Source of the DNA: Tetranychus cinnabarinus
Lineage: Eukaryota; Arthropoda; Arachnida; Trombidiformes; Tetranychidae
Direction of reading: 5' to 3'
NCBI GenBank assembly: GCA_022266195.1
Contig: WHVY01000002.1
Location: 15,515,001 to 15,579,000, forward strand
DNA length: 64,000 nucleotides
The notes beneath the pieces are model-generated. The model saw only the letters and a list, made by a program, of their open reading frames with translations, was not told the origin of the DNA and made no database searches. This document shows, in pieces, positions 38,110 to 48,829 of the stretch. The position numbers were made by a program, and so were the translations under genes. Numbering within the stretch: the stretch's first letter is position 1; each line of letters begins with the position of its first letter.

Positions 38110-38760
38110 AGTTATAATCTAAATCGTCTGACTAGACTCTATGTTCGTCAAAATGCTCTTTGAAATGTTTTGAAAATTGCTCAAAATTACAAGCATTTTT
38201 AATGGCAATGAATACACAATCGACACAATACGCAAATTTTCTCTTATATCGTCGCAAACTTTGTTACTTCGACCTGTTTTCTCAATGGGTGGACCCCTTA
38301 CACGCAAAGTAGTTTTTAGCAAGTTGTTCCATGTATTTTTTCCTGAACTCTCTTTCCATGTCATATCGTTTAACGTATTCCTCATTCATTAATCCGATAA
38401 GTGAATAGTTTACGCTTTCCATCTTTGGTTATCCAAACGCTTTATTCATGGTTTCATCATGATTTTGTTGAGGAGTTCAACTGAATAGTAAAATAGATTT
38501 AATCAAAAACCATGAACATAAATGAATAATGTTTGATTATGCATAATTTGACTTACTTCAACTTGCAAGGTTCAATGATTGTCGGAGTTCGTCCAACTGT
38601 TTTTTTAATGATGCAATTTCTTGTTAATAATTTTGATGTTTACTTGATTTGGTGTGGTTTCTGCATCAAAATGGTATTTTTTCAAATGCTTAGTGAATTG
38701 TTCTATATTATGATTATTGCCTGATGGGTAATAAACACACTCCATAGTCCAACCCAATAC
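38110..38760 (-). pseudogene. Decayed gene with two related zinc-finger-like motifs
   Basis: On the - strand, about 38570-38760 reads MECVYYPSGNNHNIEQFTKH followed by LKKYHFD. About 38130-38390 reads EEYVKRYDMEREFRKKYMEQ and, after two stops, CVDCVFIAIKNACNFEQFSK followed by HFKEHFDEH. Both share a C...EQFxKHxKxHFD pattern, as in a C2H2-type module. The product is not recognised. It may be a transposon accessory ORF or a host gene remnant. Confidence 0.4.
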
Positions 38761-38969
38761 TTTTCGTAGAGGGTTCGGTAATGGGTTATTGGATATGGGA
38801 GGTAAACCAAAGTTCTCAAGCTTGAGAAAAACTTGAGGCAGAGAATCAATAAAAATGGTTACAATTTTTTTGTTCTAAACATCGTATTATATTGAAATTG
38901 ATTCTTTTAGCAAATGAAGAATTCAACATGTAGCCCTGATGACGTAAATGCAACGATTTCAACAATGAA

Positions 38970-40228
38970 CTCTTCACAGGAACGGCCAACTGGAGTAAGG
39001 ATTCTAAAAAAGGCTTGGTTTTGGTGCTCTCTATTGAAGATCAAACCCCTCAATTTCAATCTGTCAAACTAAATGCCATCCAGTTAGCACTGACAAAAAG
39101 TGTTTTGGAAGTGCCTAGATGCCAGTTGGTCAAGTGCCAGATTGACCTAAGCAGTCCGATCGTAAAAAGAATGGACCTCACTGAACCCATCACCATTGAT
39201 TTCATCATTTATGATGCTGAATGGTGTCCAGATGATTTCTTGCGAGAGAAGATCTTTGAAAGTTGAAGCGAACAAAATCCTGCATACAAAGCGAAGGGTT
39301 ACCTTACAACTAAACCATTGCACTCAAGTGTTGAAGTCGCGAGAGTTTTGAATTTTAGTGAAAAAGGTATTCTTCCTGTAATCGCTCACATTGGCTTTTG
39401 CGCTAGAAAAATTATCTTTCAAAGGACGAGCAAAAAGAAATAATGAAATATTTGGAAAAGTATCTAACTGGAGAAATATGGTTATCACGCATCAAATCGA
39501 ATGCTTGATTCAAGTCAATACATCCTTTAGAAGACGTGCTGCCTGCGTACGCGTAGAATTACACGTCCACAGCAAATTTAATGACCTGTTTTTTACAAAA
39601 CGACTTTCCTGGTTACATTCAGACCTTTGCCGCTGTAGTGCAAACTGGTGATGGAAGAATTGGAATTATAAATTGCCATCAAACATGTCATGGTGTAAAT
39701 GATTTGGAGCAATATTTGCTTGAACTTTTGCAAGCAACAGTGATAAGATTTTGCACAGGTGGTACGGACGCCGAAAATAGGCACATAGATCCAGTGGATG
39801 GTTTAGTCTTGGTTGATGCTCTTAAACTTGAAAATGTGTATTATGGAAAGAACCTCGATAATCTAGAAGAAGAAAAACCACAAGCTAGACAAACAACAGC
39901 TAGTATTATGTTTTTTTTGTTATTAAGTGAAATGTTACCAAACGAATTAGACGATCCCACACGAGGTTAACAGATCGATTATGTGTGCGCCTCTGCAAAT
40001 TTAAAGTATAAATACGAAGTTGAAATCGCAATTCCAGATGATGAAAATGAACGATCTGGCCCTATACCCTTTGGAGCAGTTTATGAATTAGTCGGAGCCC
40101 TGAAACCATGTAAAACCGCCGTTGATCATGTGCGCGAATCAAATGAAAATTTAGTTATGCGTTTAAGTCATAAAATATATTACAAAAGTCAAGTTGGACA
40201 AACTGTGAAAGTTCATCTTGATAGTTAA
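38970..40228 (+). pseudogene. Decayed gene of unknown function (about 420 codons)
   Basis: Coherent peptide runs across two frames with in-frame stops: TANWSKDSKKGLVLVLSIED onward to 39263, a TGA, then continued sense to about 39440; a frame change; then EQKEIMKYLEKYLTGEIWLS with two stops, the long run 39581-39967, a TAA, and the last run ending VKVHLDS at 40228. The continuity past stops argues that this was one protein. No domain is recognised. Possibly part of a degraded transposon with the SWIM-protein exon downstream. Confidence 0.5.
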
Positions 40229-41423
40229 CCGTGATGTCAAACAATGTACTTTTTTATTACATCTAAATATAAGTCATTAAAGTCATTTTTGTAATAAACC
40301 TATCTAGTACCTTATTCATCTAAAATATATGCTTATTTTTGCTTTTGCATTAAAAAAATTTGAATACAACAGGAATCAATACAAGTTTTCTTCTTGCCAC
40401 CTAACCTCAGCGTTTTTTCATGTATGAGGTTAGCTTGAGGCGCTGCAATTAGCTGCACAGCATGAACCAAATCGCAACCAGATAGAGTTTCTCTGCCTCA
40501 GCATGTTCGCGTGAACGAGAATAACATGAGACAGACAAGCAAAAAAATGATTAAAACGTTCACATAGGTATCGGATTTTATTAAATTTATTTATGTCAAT
40601 TGTGCTATATTTTACACAACCGAGTGCCTAAGTTTAATTGCAAACACGAAAAAGTTCAAAGAGCAGTGAATAAGAAAAAAACAGTATCACACTTAAAAAG
40701 ATGAAATAAAAGTCTGATAGCAAATAATGTATGAATGAAGTCTTTATTTGGACAAGTAACTAATTTTTTAGTTTTACCATATTCATATATTTTTGTATAT
40801 AATAAACAAAGTTGCTGCCAGGGGAAATGGCCATGTTAATACTGCAAATTTTCCAATTGCGTATTTGCTTTGGTAAGATTTTTCAAAACAATAACTAATT
40901 TACCAATATAAAGAAAAAGTAACTTTATTGATTAATAGATGAAGCGGTGACAGTTTGATTTAAAGCACTTCACATTATTAGGAACTAACTCTAACTCACT
41001 TAAAAAACTGCATTGTAAATTATATATATATATTTTCATCTTTTTCATCCTCATCTTCATCTTCATCATCATTACTATTATTCTATTTTTGTGCCTAGTG
41101 CACAACCTAAAAAATCTCACCCTGAAGGTGATCTGAAACCTATCTTATCTGCACGCTTATCTTGCCAACTCCTTTATTTTTAGCAGCTTGCATCCACCTG
41201 GAAGCAGCTTCCATACTCGAGCTGCAATGTAGTCGCAATCGTCTTTTGATAATTCACAGCAGTGTTTTTTTGTGGACGTCGTTGCATCCGATTGTGTTTT
41301 TTTCCGCTTACAAGCTTTACAGAACCTTCGGAGTCTTTGGTGAAGTAGCTGGCGAAACCACGAATGAAATCAGAGCATTAATACTGACCGTTAATAAAGA
41401 CTAGTAAGACTAGTAAAGACTAC
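40229..41423. other. Spacer with possible short coding relic on - strand
   Basis: Mostly AT-rich and non-coding, with an AT dinucleotide run near 41022-41035. On the - strand about 41160-41390 reads FCKACKRKKTQSDATTSTKK and continues to KLLKIKELAR-stop; the Cys/Lys-rich composition looks protein-like but no family was assigned. The + strand frame 41162-41404 is probably its shadow. Confidence 0.3.
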
Positions 41424-41657
41424 TTTTTTGCTTTTTTGTTACACTGCCATCTATGTGAACTACAAGGGGAACCCACGAATTTTACAGTTTAAACAATTAA
41501 AAAACTTAATGACTCCCGTTATAGGGAGAGGACTCCTCAAAGGGAGCAAAGAGGCTAAGAGGGGATGTCAATTAAAGAGTTTAATTCTTTAAACTGTAAA
41601 ATTCGTGGTTTCCCCTTGTAGTTCACCTAGATAGCAGTGTAACAAAAAAGCAAAAAA
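41424..41657. mobile_element. Small palindromic element (outer arms)
   Basis: Outer arms 41424-41460 and 41621-41657 are inverted repeats with about two mismatches. Without the inner insertion they would meet at GTGAACTAGTTCAC, a perfect palindrome. This is a candidate 76-bp hairpin MITE; its own target duplication is not clear. Confidence 0.55.
41463..41618. mobile_element. 156-bp MITE with CAAGGGG terminal repeats, nested
   Basis: Starts CAAGGGGAAC and ends in CCCCTTG. Inverted repeats of about 33 bp (through AATTTTACAGTTTAAA) have one or two mismatches. TA flanks both sides (41461-41462, 41619-41620), placing it at the exact centre of the outer palindrome. Its first bases resemble the ends of the foldback element at 47207. 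Confidence 0.7.
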
Positions 41658-42223
41658 CTCTGGGGAAAACTGTAGTATATTATTTTTCAATCTCCACAGT
41701 CTTCTTACTTCTACATCTGACATCTTGTGACTTATCAAATAAAATTAATGAGACAGAATACAATTAAGAACAATAAAAATAAGAACACAAAATATCAGAA
41801 GACTTACGTCTGATGTTGTTAACAAAAATGATGTAGGAACAAAAGTTGGCGAAAGTAAACGAAAGGAGTACCACCTAGCGGATTTGATTTAGATGACACT
41901 TCGCCCTAGGATATTGAAATTTAATCTTATCATTAAGCTTTGAATTAATTAAACGCGATTAGTTAAATTTTTAATAAAATTGATGTAATATTATAATAAG
42001 ACACTAGTCTATGTACGACCTGTGTGGTTAGTCTTTAATTTGAAGTCACTCTATCTTTCATTACTTTCCTAATCGCTATCATACTCTTATCCTCAGCATA
42101 GTCTCAGCTACGAGAAAAGCATGAGGAAAAATCGTACACATTAACAGATTGATAGTTCCATTTGTACATATACAAATATATAATTGAACGAACTTACTTA
42201 TTGATAAATTTATCTCCTTGCAG

Positions 42224-42948
42224 CTAAATTCCGTATTTTACACAACATTTTCCCGAATTCAAACTTGCCAATAGTTTCAGATATTTTGAAAGTTGCTGGA
42301 GCAATGTATAACGCTTTTTCCGGCAGGCTGATTGCTGATGATGGAAGACAAGTTGAATTAGTGGATCGCATGTTGATGGATGAAGAAAAGGTTAATTATT
42401 TGGCAAATGAAGTCTGCGCAGCAAATTATAACAGGCAGCAAAGAGCTTTTGAAGATGTAACAATACAAGAAGTTACTAGTTGGTTCCCTGCTTTAACACA
42501 TGATGACTTGTATTGGTTTGCGAAGGGTACCTATCAGCTGAAATATTGTGCATCATACTTTGCTGATGCACAAAAAAGACTTCAAGCAGGTATTTCTTTT
42601 CAAGTCTGGGGAGATAGTGAGGAGTGGGCTCATGATACGTGGGGAGCTCGTATCGATGAACCGATTCTTGTAAGGGCCAAAGTACCATCTCGCCACAGCC
42701 GAAACAAAGTTTATATTTGTTATATTTTAACTGATTTGGCCAAAACAGGTGTTGAGATGATATGTGAACACTACTGTACTTGTCCTTCTGGCAAAAGAAC
42801 AATGGGTAGCTGCACTCATATCATTACTCTTCTTTGGTATGTGGCGATTGGTCAAAATACAAACCCAGTCCAACCTGCTCAACACCTACAAAACTTTGCC
42901 AGACGACTAACCGAACGTGAGGGAAGTGGCGATGATTCCGACAACTAA
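42224..42948 (+). pseudogene. C-terminal exon of DDE-type transposon protein with SWIM zinc finger
   Basis: An acceptor TCTCCTTGCAG ends at 42223. The exon then reads FRILHNIFPNSNLPIVSDIL and stays open to 42948. Features: helical region with ELVDRMLMDEE, a WFPALTHDDLYWFAKGTYQL segment, RAKVPSRHSRNK, and a SWIM finger CTCPSGKRTMGSCTH (CxCxnCxH) followed by IITLLWYVAIG. This order matches the C-terminal part of arthropod DDE-4/PIF-like transposase proteins ending in a SWIM domain (family recalled, not searched). No catalytic DDE region is visible upstream, so it is a remnant, or the last exon of a domesticated gene whose earlier exons were not found. Confidence 0.6.
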
Positions 42949-44478
42949 TTCAATACTATTGAAATAATAACAAAACATTAAATCAAATATTATTACATTG
43001 AACACCACAAAGTTGCATTGAATAACATATCATTGTAAAAAATTACATTAATCACATAATCAGTAGTAACCCAATTTTGCGGGTTTTTTCTTGAAATTTT
43101 CTTTCACCAATAGAAAGCTCTCATGATTTGAAGTAACAAAATCTAGTTTCTGTTTGGCTTCACGCACCATTTCTTGGAGCTACAGATCAATTTCCGTTAT
43201 AAAATTCAACCTTATCAGAAGTAAGTTAGTTTTGCGGGTTTTTTCTTGAAATTTTCTTTCACCAATAGAAAGCTCTCATCATTTAGAGTGAGGAAATCTG
43301 GTTTCTTTATGGCTTCACGCACTTTCTCATACTCATTTTCAGGTTTGCTCTATCATTAGGTATTGTTTCAATGGTTTTAAACACTCTTTTCAACTTATCT
43401 CAGCATTTACGAAGTCAATCCAGAAACCGATTTAATATCTATGATCAGCATGATGAAATCAATCTAAAAATCTTTGTTTCAAATAAAAAAAAATTTAAGG
43501 CCATTTTCTCGAAAACGGCTTCGAATACAAAAAATGGATCGCATATCTGAGCTCAGCTACAAAAGTTAGTCTAAGAAAATTGGTTCATCCCTGAAAATTT
43601 AGCTAGGCCGTTTTCCCTATTTTTTTTGTCCTCGTCCTTTATTAACTCTTTTAATCATAGAAGTTCTAAGAGTTCAAGGTTCACATATTAATATTACAGC
43701 AAAGCTCGGTAAGGGTCAAAACAGCGAAGAGAAAATTAAAGAAGCTAAAAATCAAAAGCTTAACAATTGAACTGTTTAAAGTGTTTTCTCAGAATTTAGG
43801 GAAAGACAACACAATGTTTTGATTACCATGAACTGAATCTGTTCAATTACTTGATTTAGTTTGTATTATTTCACTTAAACTTTACCAATCAAATATTTCC
43901 CTTAATCATCGCTAATCATGAATTGATTAACTCAAACAAAGGGGATTTTTTGTGACAAACAATTTTGTGTAAAAATTTTATCATGAAACTATAGCATTTT
44001 TCGCTGCCCTAAACCGTCAAGCTCGTTTGTTTGAGACACTTAGAGCGATTGACTGAGATACTTTTGTTTGTTACAACATCATAAACCTCTTTGTTTACTA
44101 AGAAGAGCTTATTTTTGGTTTCAGTCGGTAAGTTTATAAGCTAATAAAGATTAACTTGTATTGATTGATTGATTGAAAGATTGACTTGTACAAGTAATAT
44201 AAGTTTTTCACTTTTAACTATTTTGCCTTTTTTCGTTTTCCCTGCAAATGAATCGCACCTTGTCTTTGCTATATTGAATGTACAAAAAATTTTCATGATA
44301 TTGATTAGAAAAGACTGGTTGAATATTACATGGATAGATAGATATCAGATCAACAGCTGACGATTAGGCAGTACATTATAAATGAACTTATTTTATCTTG
44401 ATATGAAATCATTTTAAGGATTCGAATACAATTGAATCATATGACAATAAATTAAAGCTGTTTTCCACTTTTTAAAGT
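42949..44478. other. Spacer with a 155-bp tandem repeat and P450 5' flank
   Basis: Holds the direct repeat at 43075-43330. From about 44309 on, it resembles the 5' flank of the P450 at 48830 (about 48565 onward). No gene was seen. Confidence 0.5.
43075..43330. repeat. Direct repeat, two units of about 100 bp, period 155
   Basis: TTTTGCGGGTTTTTTCTTGA and the following AAATTTTCTTTCACC...TCTCAT stretch occur at 43075 and again at 43230. The second parts (GGCTTCACGCAC) also match, with a few substitutions. Confidence 0.75.
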
Positions 44479-44520
44479 CAAGAGATGCTTGATGCATTCG
44501 ATGATATAAAAGGTTTAGTG
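44479..44520 (+). promoter_or_regulatory. Promoter of P450 at 44585
   Basis: CAAGAGATGCTTGAT at 44479-44493, then TATAAA at 44515-44520, 65 bp before the ATG. Same arrangement as at 32311 and 48727. Confidence 0.6.
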
Positions 44521-44584
44521 TTCTGTTTGAAACATTGAAGTGTTTAGTTGATTCTGGTAATTTGTTAGAACTAAGTGACTCAAC

Positions 44585-46083
44585 ATGTTTCTCGATCATT
44601 TCAACGTAAACCCAACTTTATTCAACATATTTTGCACTTGTACAACTGTTTGGTTGATCAAGTATGTGTTCAACTTTATTAACCGACTTCGTAAACTTCC
44701 TCCTGGTCCATGGGGTTTACCTTTTGTGGGTTATTTGCCATTCATTAAGAAAGAAAGTTATATTCAGATGACTGAACTGGCTAAAAAGTATGGACCAGTA
44801 TTCAGCTTCAAATGTGGTCAGTTCGATGTGGTTGTGATAAACGAGGTGAAAGCCATTGAAGAAGCTTTCAAGAACGATCATTTATTGGCTCGTCCGAATA
44901 CAACTTTCCTTCCAGGACATAACCCTTCATTTGTTGAAATGTCGGGTGAACCTTGGAAACAACAGAGAAGAGTTGCTCTAACGATACTTCGCAATGTTGG
45001 TCTTGGAAAAAGTACGCTAGAAGAAAAGATCAAAGAAGAGATTGGTTTCTTTATCGACTCTTTAAAACAATCAAAGAGTAAAGAAGTTGATTTCAGCGAG
45101 TTGAGTGGTTTGAGTGTTGCTAATAATGTCTCAATCCTTTTGTTTGGCCATAGATTTGAATATGATGATCCAATTGGAATGGAAATGCAACGCAATATGA
45201 AACAAGTTAGTGATAATGTTGAATACTTCACAAAATTTATGTTTATGCCTTCTGTATTTTTTTTCGTTTCTCTGGCTGCTAAATTCAGCTCTGAGCTCAG
45301 GAAAGCAAATAGCCAGCAGAAAGAACTAGAAAAGAAAATCACTGAGGAAGTTACTAAACATAAAGAAAAGAAAACAACCCACGAAATTGAGGATTATATT
45401 GATGGTTACTTGCAAGAAATGGACAAACAGAAAGACCCAAATACAAGTTTTAATATTGAAACATTGCGACGTAATACTGCTGATTTTTATGCCGCTGGCT
45501 CCGACACTACAACAAATACATTGAGTTTCATGATGTTATATTTGATTACTTATCCTGAATGTCAACGAAAAATTAGAGACGAAATCAAGCAAACAATTGG
45601 ATTCGAACGTCAACCAGATTATACAGAACTTCAATGCCTTTCACAATGGCGTTTATTTTTGAATCTCTACGAATGGCAACACTAGTTCCTCTTAATCCTC
45701 ATAGACGTGCTGCTCGAGACACGAAGGTTATGAACTTCTTTATTCCTGAAGATACAATAGTTATTCTCAACTTCTGGGCTGTTCATCGTGATCCAAATCT
45801 ATGGAATGATCCTCATTCTTTTAGACCAGACAGATTTCTTGATAAAGATGAGACAACAGTAATAAAGTCCCCAAATTTGATGCCATTTAGTGGAGGCAAA
45901 AGGATATGTCCAGGCGCAACTTTGGCTTTGATGGAGCTGTTTCTTTATTTGGTTTCAATACTGCAAAACTTTCAAGTTTCAGCTCCAGAAGGAGATAATA
46001 TATCTGACGAAGTTAATTATGTCTTCCTCAGAATGGTCAAAAACCCTGTAAAACTCTATTTTAACCCTTCGAAGGAAAACTAG
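44585..46083 (+). pseudogene. CYP392-like P450 with one 4-nt deletion
   Basis: A near-complete single-exon copy of a CYP2-clan ER monooxygenase. The first frame (44585-45685) contains the anchor, PPGPWGLP hinge, WKQQRR C-helix and AAGSDTTTN I-helix. At about 45625 the paralog sequence GATTATGCAGACAGAAC appears as GATTATACAGAAC: four bases lost, shifting the frame. The second frame, continuing to 46083, keeps ESLR, FRPDRF and the heme loop FSGGKRICPG. No other lesion was seen. Either a very recent null allele or an assembly error. Confidence 0.8.
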
Positions 46084-46117
46084 TAAATGTTTACTAAACA
46101 TTATCTTGACTCAAAAC

Positions 46118-46520
46118 CTGAGTAGCTTGAATATCAACAAAAAAGATGAAATTAAGTAAACAATTGAATGCGAACGTCAACCTGATTATGCAGGCAGAAC
46201 TTCAATGCCTTTTACGATGGCTTCATCTATGAATCTCTACCAATGGCAACAATAGTTCCTCTTAATGTCCTAAATGTCCTGTTCCAAAACACAAAGGTAA
46301 TAAGCTATACCTAAAGATACTCTCAACTTCTGGGCTGTTCAATGCTGATGATGGGATGATGAATTGAAGTTATTGTAACACTTACGATGCTAAGAGACAC
46401 TCAATATATAAAATGAAAAGATATAAGAAATGAAATTAAAATTGAAGTGTTTATTTGATTGCAATGAGCTGTAAGCGCTTAACTACTCAACATGTTTATC
46501 AACTTAAACCCAACTCTTAT
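46118..46520 (+). pseudogene. Decayed P450 fragments
   Basis: 46118-46365 matches the region from the YPEYQ segment through the ExxR helix to the FWAVH motif, with many indels. About 46430-46520 repeats a promoter and first codons (CAACATGTTTATCAACTTAA), then breaks off. Remnants of at least two copies. Confidence 0.7.
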
Positions 46521-46719
46521 TCAACATATTGATTTAAAATATTTTTTTCCTGATCTAATCGCTTTTTCGAGTACACGTGCCTAGAAAAAAAACAAAAAAA
46601 TAGCAAATGACTGTAAAACAGTCAAGTAAAATTTAACTCATTCCTTTACAATATTTTTGTCGATACAATCGTTAGTAGTCGAACCATATAATAGTAAATT
46701 AGAGATGTTGCGTACTTTT

Positions 46720-48560
46720 TAAAGCTATGATCTGCTTGATACATAAAATTCAAAGATATAAGCAATGAAATATAAATTGAAGTGTGCACTTCATTCCAAT
46801 AGTTTGCAAGCGCTTTCCAAACCCAAATTTACGTATACAACAATTTTCCTAGTTGCTTAACTGTTTGGTTGATCAAGTATGTGTTACACTTAATCGACTT
46901 CACAAACTTCTTCCAGGACCACAGGGTTTACCTCTTGTGGGTTATTAGCCATTCATGAAAAAAGATGCTTATATTCAAATGACTGAATTGGGTAAAGAGT
47001 ATGGATCAGTATTCAGCTTTGAATGTGGTCAGTTTGATGTGTTGTCATCAACGAGGTAAAATCTATTGAAAAAGCTTTAAAGAACGACAATTTATTAGCT
47101 CATCCGGATGCAAACTTTGTTCCTGGATTCAAACGTGCTCCTTCATTTATTGAAATGTCGAGCGAGCCTTGGAAACAGCAAAGGCAAGTTGCTCTAACAA
47201 TACTTACAAGGGAACACCCCCAAGTATGAAATCGATATCGCGATTTTATCGGTCACTATCGGTTCATCAGACCTTGTTAAAGACTAATATATCGAAATTA
47301 GTTGCCACCTTTTCGATTTCGGCATTAAATCGCCTTTTTTCTAAAAAATTTTGTATGCTTTTCTATGAGGATTTGGATTTGTTTTATTAAATGTATCTGA
47401 TTTTGCAATAAAAAGTATATTATGTTTCTACAGGGCTATTCAGCTACTTAGTAAGATGTTAAACGCCAATAACTTTGCAACCAGACATACCTTCGACCTA
47501 AGAATCGAAAATAGTGAGTTTGGGGGACATTCATTTTTTATGTTTCAAGGACAAGGTCATTCAAGGTCATTTTTCGGAAATCGATGCTGTTCATGTTAGA
47601 GGCCATTCTGAGGTCCGTACATCATTTTCGAAAACAAAAAATCTTCCTGGACAAGTTGCAACGATCTGAGATGAACGCTACTTGAGTTATTGACATTTAA
47701 GTTTCAAAACTTCGTTAATTTAAATTTTTATTTTTATGAAAATTCGCATTTTTTATGCTCATGGGGCGTAATCAAATTCATTTTCCACTACTTTCTTACG
47801 ATCCAGGTTACTGCACAGAGCTCCAGCAGCGCTTTAAACGAATGGAGTTAAGCAAGTTTATTTAACAAAGTCTAATCTAATTTTTACAGTATGCGATGCA
47901 TTTTTTTGCCAATAATTTCCAATTTAGTCCAATGTTCCAGGAAGATTTTTTGTTTTCGAAAATGATGTACGGACCTCAGAATGGCCTCTAACATGAACAG
48001 CATCGATTTCCGAAAAATGACCTTGAATGACCTTGTCCTTGAAACATAAAAAATGAATGCCCCCCAAACTCACTATTTTCGATTCTTAGGTCGAAGGTAT
48101 GTCTGGTTGCAAAGTTATTGGCGTTTAACATCTTACTAAGTAGCTGAATAAGTATTTCAACATTTCAAAGTTCAAAAAATGAACTTACAAATCCTCATAG
48201 AAAAGCATACAAAATTTTTTAGAAAGGCGATTTAATGCCGAAATCGAAAAGGTGGCAACTAATTTCGATATATTAGTCTTTAACAAGGTCTGATGAACCG
48301 ATAGTGACCAATAAAATCGCGATATCGATTTCATACTTGGGGGGTTTCCTTGTTAGCGATGTTGGTTTTGGAAAAAGTACACTTGAAGAAAAGATCAAAC
48401 TTCATCAAACTTTAATTCCTGGACATGATCCTTCAACAATTGAATTCCGGGTGAAACTTGAAAACAACAGAGACAAGTTGCTCTTACAATACTTCGCAAT
48501 GTTGGTCTTGGAAAAAATACTCTCGCAGATAAGATGAAAGAAAAGATCTGCAATTTTTTG
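46720..48560 (+). pseudogene. Decayed P450 interrupted by foldback element
   Basis: A relic promoter with AAAGATATAAG (about 46751) precedes N-terminal sequence from about 46806. The hinge, YGSVFSFECGQFD-like region and C-helix follow with frameshifts and stops up to 47206. The coding match resumes at 48353 (GCGATGTTGG, FGKSTLEEKIK), then a second partial copy (about 48410-48545) repeats the PGHDPS-to-LGKNTLADK part. Clearly non-functional. Confidence 0.75.
47207..48352. mobile_element. 1146-bp foldback element, TTA target duplication
   Basis: Starts CAAGGGAACACCCCC and ends GGGGGGTTTCCTTG. TTA occurs directly on both sides (47204-47206, 48353-48355) within a P450 pseudogene. Outer arms (47207-47378 with 48186-48352) and inner arms (47436-47650 with 47937-48150) are long near-perfect inverted repeats around a loop of about 285 bp, so the whole element can fold into one hairpin. 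No transposase is encoded. A 3-bp TWA duplication suggests PIF/Harbinger-type mobilisation (inference). Confidence 0.8.
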
Positions 48561-48726
48561 ATCAGAAAAGCTGGATGAATATTAGATAGATATCAATTCA
48601 ATGGAAAACGATTAGGCAGTACATCATAAATGAACTTATTTTATCTTGATCCGAAATCATTTTGTTGATTCGAATACAGTCGAATCATATGACAATAAAT
48701 TAAAGCTGTTTTTTACTTTTTAAAGT

Positions 48727-48753
48727 CAAGAGATGCTTAATGCTTGATATAAA
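48727..48753 (+). promoter_or_regulatory. Promoter of P450 at 48830
   Basis: CAAGAGATGCTT at 48727-48738 followed by TATAAA at 48748-48753, 77 bp before the ATG. The upstream 180 bp is homologous to the flank of the P450 at 44585. Confidence 0.6.
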
Positions 48754-48829
48754 AGATGTGTAGTTTAGTTTTAATAGCATTGATGTGTTTAGTTAACTCT
48801 CGATATTTTCAAGAACTAAGTGATTCAAC

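Noticed and set aside
39391..39651. Separate 86-codon frame inside the unknown pseudogene
   Set aside because: The other frame gives a more coherent continuation of the flanking peptide; this one is probably a shadow.
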